A DNA stretch of 64,000 nt from Pseudomonadota bacterium (GTDB taxonomy: Bacteria > Desulfobacterota > Binatia > Binatales > Binataceae), in the NCBI GenBank assembly GCA_021324755.1, contig JAJPIL010000014.1:248001-312000 (forward strand). The letters run 5' to 3'. Under the pieces are notes generated by a model, which saw only the letters and a program-made list of their open reading frames with translations, had not been told where the DNA came from and did not search any database. Shown here in pieces: positions 55,346 through 64,000 of the stretch (its first letter is position 1; each line of letters starts with the position of its first letter). Both the position numbers and the translations under genes were made by a program.

Positions 55346-56794
55346 ATGGGAAAGATTACGGGATTTCTCGAGTTCAAGCGCGAAGAGCCGTACCACAGGC
55401 CGGTCGAGGAACGCGTTCTCGATTGGCGCGAGTTCGAAGCTTCGATGCCGGAGGACAAGCTTCGCACGCAGGCGGCGCGATGCATGGACTGTGGCGTGCC
55501 GTTTTGTCATCGCGGATGTCCTCTGGGCAACCTTATTCCGGACTGGAACGATCTCGTTTACCGCGGGCGGTGGCGCGAGGCGGTCGACGCGCTTCATTCG
55601 ACGAACAATTTTCCCGAAATTACCGGGCGAATTTGTCCTGCACCGTGCGAAGCAGCCTGTGTGTTGAGTATCAACGACGACCCGGTGACGATCAAACTCG
55701 TCGAAAAGCATATCGGCGAGCGCGCTTTCGAAGAAGGTTGGGTAACCCCGGTTCTGCCACAACGTAAAACCGGCAAACGGGTTGCCGTGGTGGGTTCTGG
55801 GCCTGCTGGCTTGGCATGCGCGCAGCAACTGGCCCGAGTGGGCCATTCCGTTACGGTCTTCGAACGCGACGACCGCGTGGGCGGTCTGCTCACGTACGGC
55901 ATACCCGACTTTAAGCTCGAGAAATGGGTTGTTCAACGGCGAATCGACCAGATGATAGCCGAAGGCGTGGAGTTCCGCACCAACTGCAACGTGGGCGTCG
56001 ACATCCACGGGCGCGAGCTTCTGCGCAACTTCGACGCGGTATGCCTGACGATTGGCGCAACCAGGCCGCGCGACCTTAAGCTTCCCGGACGCGAGCTGAA
56101 GGGCATCCATTTCGCCATGGAGTACCTGGTCCAGCAAAACAAGCGCAACTTCGGCGACCAATTCTCGAGCGAGGAGATCATCTCGGCAGCAGGCAAGCGC
56201 GTAGTGGTGGTCGGGGGTGGCGATACGGGTTCGGATTGCGTCGGCACGGCAAACCGTCAAGGCGCACGCCTAATTCATCAATTTCAGTATCTGCCGCGGC
56301 CGCCGGAAAAGCGCACGGCCGATTCGCCATGGCCCGAGTGGCCCAAGATTTTGCGCACCTCATACTCCCATGAGGAAGGAGTAATCCGAGACTGGAACGT
56401 CTACACTGTGGGCTTCTCCGGCGAGAACGGACACGTTCGGCGTTTGCACGGGGTGAGGGTGAAGTGGCGGTTCGAGCACGGCCGCCGAATCATGGAGGAG
56501 ATTAAAGGCAGCGAGTTCACCTTGGAGTGCGACCTCGTCTTAATCGCCGCCGGATTTGCCGGCCCCGAGGCCGACACGCTTGCCTCGCAGCTCAAGCTCA
56601 AGCTCGACGGCCACGGCAACGTGATCGGAGACGAGTCGTATATGACCAACGTGCCGGGCGTGTTCGTCGCGGGCGACGCCCGCCGAGGTCAGTCGCTGGT
56701 CGTGTGGGCGATCTGGGAAGGTCGTGAAGCCGCGCGCGCGATCGACCGTTACCTGATGGGTGAGACGCGGCTGCCGTCGAGCCCGTACATCTAA
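55346..56794 (+). CDS. gltD: Glutamate synthase small subunit
   Basis: A protein of 482 residues. It has the N-terminal cysteine-rich region for two [4Fe-4S] clusters ([18 protein letters not shown] and [11 protein letters not shown]), then the FAD-binding [17 protein letters not shown], the substrate-site [19 protein letters not shown], and the NAD(P)H site [17 protein letters not shown]. It feeds electrons from NADPH to GltB. The ATG at 55346 ([10 protein letters not shown]) is the family start; the frame extends to 55307 without homology. A strong terminator follows the stop. The order lrp-gltB-gltD with one upstream promoter indicates a single operon. Confidence 0.96.
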   Translation: MGKITGFLEFKREEPYHRPVEERVLDWREFEASMPEDKLRTQAARCMDCGVPFCHRGCPLGNLIPDWNDLVYRGRWREAVDALHSTNNFPEITGRICPAPCEAACVLSINDDPVTIKLVEKHIGERAFEEGWVTPVLPQRKTGKRVAVVGSGPAGLACAQQLARVGHSVTVFERDDRVGGLLTYGIPDFKLEKWVVQRRIDQMIAEGVEFRTNCNVGVDIHGRELLRNFDAVCLTIGATRPRDLKLPGRELKGIHFAMEYLVQQNKRNFGDQFSSEEIISAAGKRVVVVGGGDTGSDCVGTANRQGARLIHQFQYLPRPPEKRTADSPWPEWPKILRTSYSHEEGVIRDWNVYTVGFSGENGHVRRLHGVRVKWRFEHGRRIMEEIKGSEFTLECDLVLIAAGFAGPEADTLASQLKLKLDGHGNVIGDESYMTNVPGVFVAGDARRGQSLVVWAIWEGREAARAIDRYLMGETRLPSSPYI

Positions 56795-56817
56795 CGCGCG
56801 ACGGCGCGGGTCCGACT

Positions 56818-56841
56818 GCGCGAAGCAGACTTGCGCTTTTT
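56818..56841 (+). terminator. Rho-independent terminator of the lrp-gltBD operon
   Basis: GCGC, a bulged G, and AAG (56818-56825) pair with CTT and GCGC (56830-56836) over a CAGA loop, followed directly by five Ts (56837-56841). It stands 24 bases after the gltD stop. This is a standard hairpin-plus-T arrangement and marks the end of the operon. Confidence 0.7.
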
Positions 56842-57022
56842 GTGTTTGCCGCTCCGTGGCTTTTTCACAAACCCAGGAATCTAGTTTGTTTCCACTGAGC
56901 GGTTAAAACGGAAAACGGCCCGACGACACATTCTGCGATCCAGGCGCCGAGCCGGAAAATTTCTCTAACTGCTACGAGCGTTGCGCACCATTTTAGCGAC
57001 CCGACCCGCGCAGGTTCGTGGT

Positions 57023-59551
57023 TTACTCGTCGTCGGTCTGCGCCCCGTTGGAAGCGGCCTGAGCTTCTGCGTCTCGCTCGGCTAGCCCCGCAACCGCGAC
57101 CACCTTTTCCCCAGGATCGAGTTTGACCAGACGCACGCCTTGAGCGTTGCGCCCGGTAAGACGCACCGTTTTTACCGGCAGACGGATCACCTTGCCTCCG
57201 CTCGTGATAAGCATCACCTGGTCGTCAGCTCCGACTTGTCTTACGCCGACAACCTTACCGGTCTTCTCGGTGACGTTCATGGTGATCACGCCTTTACCGC
57301 CCCGGTGAGTAAGACGATATTCCGAGGCTTCGGTGCGTTTGCCGAAACCGAACTCCGAGACGGTCAGCAGCGTTTCGTCGTCTCGCACGACGGCCATCGA
57401 AACGACCTCATCGTTTTCCAGCTCGACCGCTCCGTCGCGCTGACTTGCGCGCGAGCCAAGCTCGATGCCGATGACGCCTTGCGTATCACGCCCGGTGGGG
57501 CGCACTTCGTCCTCGTTGAAGCGGATTGCTTGTCCTTCGCGGGTCGAAAGCACGATTTGCTGGCGACCGTCGGTGATGCGGACCCCGACGACCTCGTCGC
57601 CTTCTTCCAAATTGATGGCGATTATTCCGTTCGAGCGCACGTTGCTGAACTGCTCGAGCTCGGTTTTCTTAACGCGTCCGCGTCTGGTGGCGAACATTAC
57701 GTACTTGCCGGCCGTGTCCCGCGGCACTGGAATGAAAGCGGAGAGGCGCTCGCCCGGCGCAAGACTGAGAAGATTGGCGATCGAGCGGCCTTTGGCGGCT
57801 CTGCCCGCTTCGGGTATGTCGTAGGCCTTTAGCTGGTAGACCTTTCCGGTCGAAGTGAAAAAGAACAGCCGCTCGTGACTGCCGACTACGACCAGATGCT
57901 CGACAAAATCCTCGTCATTGGTCACGGCGCCGATTAGCCCTTTGCCGCCTCGGCGCTGAGTACGGTACTGGGACAGAGGAGTGCGCTTGATATAACCGCT
58001 GTTGGTTACGGTTATGACCACATCCTCGTCGACGATCAGGTCCTCGATCGAGAGCTCGCCCTGGTCCTCCACGATCTGGGTTCGTCGCTCGTCGGCAAAC
58101 TCCTGCTTGATTTCTTTGATCTCCGCGCTCAAAAGCGCCAGAAGCTCGCGTTCGTCGGCGAGGATTTTCCGCAAGCGCGCGATGTTTTGCGCGGTTTCTT
58201 GGTGTTCGGCCTCGATCTTTTCGCGCTCGAGCGAGGTCAAGCGGCGCAGCGGCAGATCCAAAATCGCTTGAGCCTGCGTCTGCGTCAACGAGAAGCGGCT
58301 CATCAGTTCGGCTCGCGCCGACTCGGTGTCTTTGGCCGCTCGGATAAGTTTTATAACCGCGTCGAGATCGCGCAACGCGACCAGCAGCCCCTCGAGAATG
58401 TGCTGACGAGCTTCGGCTTGGCGAAGCTCGAACAGTGTTCGGCGCGTGAGCACAAACTTGCGATGGTCGATGAAGGCGAGCAGCATCTCTCGAAGGTCGA
58501 GCTCCCTGGGTCGTCCGTCCTGGATCGCCATCATGTTGAGCCCGTAGCTCTCCTGCATCGGCGTCAATTGGTAGAGCTGGTTCAACACGACGCGGGCGTC
58601 GGCGTCGCGCTTGAGCTCGATCACGATCCGCATGCCGTCGCGATCCGACTCGTCGCGCAAATCGGCGATCCCTTCGATTCGCCGCTCGTTGACCAGCTCG
58701 GCTATTCGTTCGATGAGGCGCGTCTTGTTCACCTGGTAGGGAATTTCTCGCACGATAATCGAGCTGCGTCCGCTGCGACGGTCGCTCTCAACGACCGCCA
58801 AGGCCCGAATTATCAGAGTGCCGCGTTTCTTGAGATAGGCTTCGCGCACCGCCTTGCGACCCAGGAGCTGACCTCCGGTGGGAAAGTCGGGGCCGGGTAT
58901 GATGTCGAGCAATTCCTCCAAAGAGAGGTTGGGGTTGTCGATAAGCTTGAGGAGCGCGTCGCATACTTCTCCCAGGTTATGGGGCGGGATGTTGGTCGCC
59001 ATCCCCACCGCGATGCCGTCAGCGCCATTGATCAGTAAATTTGGAATTTGCGCGGGAAGCACTACCGGTTCTTTCTGCGAGCCGTCGAAATTGTCGACGA
59101 AGTCCACAGTGTCTTTGTCGATATCGGCGAGCATCCGCTCGGCCAACCGCGTAAGTCGACATTCCGTGTAACGGTACGCCGCCGGAGGGTCGCCATCGAT
59201 CGAACCAAAATTGCCCTGGCCGTCGATAAGCGGGTAGCGCATGCTCCACGGCTGCGCCATTCTGACCAACGCGTCGTAGACCGCCATGTCGCCGTAGGGA
59301 TGGTAGCGCTTGAGCACCTCGCCCACCACGCCGGCGCATTTGGAGTAGCGACGGTTGGACAGAAGCCCCTCGCGAAACATCGCGTAGAGGATTCTTCGAT
59401 GGACGGGCTTAAGTCCGTCGCGCAGGTCCGGCAGGGCGCGGCCTATGTTGACGGACATCGCGTAGTCCAGGTAGGACTGACGCATGTCGTCCTCGATGTT
59501 TATCAGTGCAGGTTCGCTGCGGATCGGTTCACTACCGTTGGTCTCGGCCAT
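57023..59551 (-). CDS. gyrA: DNA gyrase subunit A
   Basis: A protein of 842 residues. The breakage domain opens [22 protein letters not shown]-like text (residues 21-42) and has the catalytic tyrosine at about residue 128 (AAYRYTE). The GyrA box QRRGGKG marks it as gyrase rather than topoisomerase IV, and the C-terminal pinwheel repeats (IGIELG, VVGVR and similar) follow. In the quinolone-resistance region it reads [11 protein letters not shown]: the E. coli Ser83 position is Met (residue 89, codon 59285-59287) and His80 is Tyr (residue 86). It introduces negative supercoils with GyrB. It is expected to be co-transcribed with gyrB, 170 bases upstream. Confidence 0.97.
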   Translation of the reverse strand: MAETNGSEPIRSEPALINIEDDMRQSYLDYAMSVNIGRALPDLRDGLKPVHRRILYAMFREGLLSNRRYSKCAGVVGEVLKRYHPYGDMAVYDALVRMAQPWSMRYPLIDGQGNFGSIDGDPPAAYRYTECRLTRLAERMLADIDKDTVDFVDNFDGSQKEPVVLPAQIPNLLINGADGIAVGMATNIPPHNLGEVCDALLKLIDNPNLSLEELLDIIPGPDFPTGGQLLGRKAVREAYLKKRGTLIIRALAVVESDRRSGRSSIIVREIPYQVNKTRLIERIAELVNERRIEGIADLRDESDRDGMRIVIELKRDADARVVLNQLYQLTPMQESYGLNMMAIQDGRPRELDLREMLLAFIDHRKFVLTRRTLFELRQAEARQHILEGLLVALRDLDAVIKLIRAAKDTESARAELMSRFSLTQTQAQAILDLPLRRLTSLEREKIEAEHQETAQNIARLRKILADERELLALLSAEIKEIKQEFADERRTQIVEDQGELSIEDLIVDEDVVITVTNSGYIKRTPLSQYRTQRRGGKGLIGAVTNDEDFVEHLVVVGSHERLFFFTSTGKVYQLKAYDIPEAGRAAKGRSIANLLSLAPGERLSAFIPVPRDTAGKYVMFATRRGRVKKTELEQFSNVRSNGIIAINLEEGDEVVGVRITDGRQQIVLSTREGQAIRFNEDEVRPTGRDTQGVIGIELGSRASQRDGAVELENDEVVSMAVVRDDETLLTVSEFGFGKRTEASEYRLTHRGGKGVITMNVTEKTGKVVGVRQVGADDQVMLITSGGKVIRLPVKTVRLTGRNAQGVRLVKLDPGEKVVAVAGLAERDAEAQAASNGAQTDDE

Positions 59552-59720
59552 ATGAAAACGCCTCTCTTAGTCGATGCGAAAGCGATAGTCTGCCTGGTAG
59601 CGGCCCGAAAGCGCCATCTTTAGGTCGCGCGCGTATATAGTTTAGTTGCGAAAATCTCTCGTGCGGGCTTGCTTCGGGCCGGCTTTGCCACAAGCGGGAA
59701 CGCTATCTGGTGCGTTTGGC

Positions 59721-62907
<3,187 letters not shown>

Positions 62908-63147
62908 GTGAAGAAGTACACGGCATGGGTTTTGAGTTTTGCGCTTTTGACGGGTAATGCGGTTTGCGTATTGGCCCATCCCAAACAGGCTTTTGCTCAG
63001 GCGGCTCCGTCGCCTGAGGCAACTAACCCGCCTGCTCAACAACAGCCGGAGCAAGGCGAGGCGAAGAAGCACGAGCGCAAACACCGCAGACATCATGGTC
63101 GAAGACATAAGCGCGAACACCGCGAACACAAAGAAGATCAGCAGTAA
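62908..63147 (+). CDS. Small exported protein with a His/Arg/Lys-rich tail
   Basis: A protein of 79 residues. A normal signal peptide (MKKYTAWVLSFALLTGNAV, about residues 1-19, cleavage likely after AFA near residue 30) leads a Pro/Gln linker and a tail very rich in His, Arg, Lys and Glu (for example KHERKHRRHHGRRHKREH). Such tails can bind metal ions such as Ni, Zn or Cu, or nucleic acid. The start is a GTG at 62908 with a strong GAGGAGG ribosome site. It is followed by a hairpin listed below and then by another small exported protein on the same strand. No family is recognised; a periplasmic metal-binding role is a guess from composition. Confidence 0.7.
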   Translation: MKKYTAWVLSFALLTGNAVCVLAHPKQAFAQAAPSPEATNPPAQQQPEQGEAKKHERKHRRHHGRRHKREHREHKEDQQ

Positions 63148-63545
63148 ATTGCGTGCCTGCGGTTAGCTTTGCTCTGGTGGCGTGGCTTGAGAGTGCCCCG
63201 ACGCCAAAGTGACGTCGTTTTAAAATCCGTCACTTTTTCGGGTGACGTTCTCCGAACGCGATGCCGGGTGCGAGAGGGGGCACTTTTCACCTTAGACGGT
63301 TCAGAGCCGAGCTATGATTTAAACCATACCCTAAACGGGTAAGCTTTAGGCGGCCCCGGGGTTTCATATGAGACGGCTCCAGGCGCTCCGATTTTCCCTG
63401 AATTAGGCGCAAGCCAAAAGGTGGATTTATTGGAAGGCAAGAGCTTTTGCTCGCCAAAGCATGGGCGGCACTCCTTCGGCGCAACAGCCTAATAACATGC
63501 TTGCGCTTGCGCCTGGCGCGCTCGCGTGATGGAGTAAAAACAACG
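63148..63545. other. Intergenic region between two small exported proteins
   Basis: About 400 bases. It contains the inverted repeat at 63206-63236 and nothing else I can name. Frames on the minus strand here are long only because they mirror the next gene. Confidence 0.4.
63206..63241 (+). terminator. Candidate terminator or operator hairpin
   Basis: AAAGTGACG (63206-63214) and CGTCACTTT (63228-63236) are perfect inverse complements around a 13-base loop, with further Ts after the right arm (CACTTTTTCG). It lies 58 bases after the small exported protein stop. A third GTGACG follows at about 63242. It may end transcription or bind a regulator. Confidence 0.45.
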
Positions 63546-64000
63546 ATGAGGTACTTTGCGTTCGGGGCACTAGCTTTGTTGGGTGCCTGTCTTATGGCGC
63601 CTTTAAGCTTCGCGCAGAGCGGGTCGCCAGCGGAAGCGTCGAAGAGTAACCCGCCAGCTGCGAAGGCCGCACCTAGCGGCAAACTTTCGGTGGACGAGGA
63701 CGTTCTTTTGCCGCTTGTCGGCATACCGGAAAAAGACTTTCGCGAAGCCCGTCGCCAGCTCAAGGTGGGTAATAAAAAAGCCGCCGCGGCTGATATACGT
63801 GCTGCCGCCTCTCTGATTCGCCTCGAGGCGGCTCGTCCAGACGCAGAAGATAAAGATAGCTTACTTTCGTCAGCTGCAGATTTGGACAAGCTTGCCCAAT
63901 CGGTCGAAAAAGGGGACGTAAAGTCGCCTAGTGAACTCAATCAAACCTTCGCAAAGGCCGACCTCGCCTTGGCAAGCCACTACCACATGATGGCCAAGGA
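63546..64000 (+). CDS. Exported helical protein, N-terminal part (cut by the window)
   Basis: The first 151 residues of a protein that runs off the window. It starts at ATG 63546, with GGAG about 11 bases upstream. An N-terminal signal (RYFAFGALALLGACLMAPLSFA) has Ala-Phe-Ala before the mature part, so a type I signal peptide is likely, although a Cys at residue 15 also allows a lipoprotein reading. The mature part is helical (KDFREARRQLKVGNKKAAAADIRAAAS in pieces, then LASHYHMMAKE) and resembles exported helical-bundle proteins of the YfdX sort, a weak resemblance. It probably pairs with the small exported His-rich protein upstream. The reverse-strand frame at 63287-63940 is its shadow. Confidence 0.65.
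   Translation, partial: MRYFAFGALALLGACLMAPLSFAQSGSPAEASKSNPPAAKAAPSGKLSVDEDVLLPLVGIPEKDFREARRQLKVGNKKAAAADIRAAASLIRLEAARPDAEDKDSLLSSAADLDKLAQSVEKGDVKSPSELNQTFAKADLALASHYHMMAK

Noticed and set aside
63287-63940. A 217-residue minus-strand frame
   Set aside because: It mirrors the plus-strand exported protein at 63546, which has a signal peptide and a ribosome site.

Overview
The window is a stretch of bacterial chromosome with moderately high GC, almost entirely core and metabolic genes. The cell is clearly Gram-negative: there is a LolC/E-type lipoprotein-release permease, a DsbD thiol reductase, a TolC-like outer-membrane efflux factor with its RND pump, and periplasmic L,D- and D,D-peptidases. 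GatAB, an Lrp-linked gltBD operon, selA, a form II CO-dehydrogenase-like cluster with CoxG proteins, SCP2 and nitronate monooxygenase proteins, and Cys-pattern zinc-ribbon/BON proteins suggest a soil or sediment lineage of the deltaproteobacterial/Desulfobacterota or Binatota kind. That placement is inference from gene content; no rRNA is present to test it.

Layout. 0-6 kb: the end of gatA, then gatB, truA, an HU-type protein, rarA on the minus strand carrying an apparent one-base frameshift, and a divergent lolC/E-like permease. 6-16 kb: nitronate monooxygenase, a small basic protein, an SCP2 protein, a zinc-ribbon/TM/BON protein, selA, a ribBA with a degenerate second domain, and dsbD. 15.6-28 kb: an MFS carrier, a membrane-anchored metallo-beta-lactamase-fold hydrolase, a glycogen-debranching-like glycosidase, a coiled-coil protein, an APC permease, an L,D-transpeptidase, a flavin reductase, a GT2 glycosyltransferase, a TPR protein, a D-Ala-D-Ala carboxypeptidase and an arginine-rich 40-residue ORF. 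28-41 kb: an internally duplicated membrane protein, tldD-tldE, a five-gene minus-strand cluster (coxS-coxL-coxM-coxG-coxG) and clpB. 41-50 kb: a czcCBA-type metal efflux operon and a two-domain SagB/ThcOx-like oxidoreductase. 50-57 kb: lrp-gltB-gltD with a visible promoter and terminator. 57-64 kb: gyrB-gyrA on the minus strand, an AT-rich repeat-bearing intergenic region, and two small exported proteins, the last one cut by the window edge.

Links between genes. The overlapping lrp-gltB pair and the promoter upstream of lrp make a self-contained nitrogen-assimilation unit. The czcCBA genes are translationally coupled. The cox cluster encodes all three subunits of a molybdenum hydroxylase and two CoxG paralogues, one with a probable membrane tail and one without. 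I found no CRISPR array, insertion sequence, phage gene, tRNA or rRNA. I did not find a clear-cut new multi-gene system. The most interesting points are the tandem CoxG pair, the GyrA quinolone-pocket substitutions (Met and Tyr in place of the usual Ser and His), the RibBA without zinc-binding cysteines, the duplicated four-helix membrane protein, the zinc-ribbon/triple-BON protein, and several intergenic repeats that may be regulatory.
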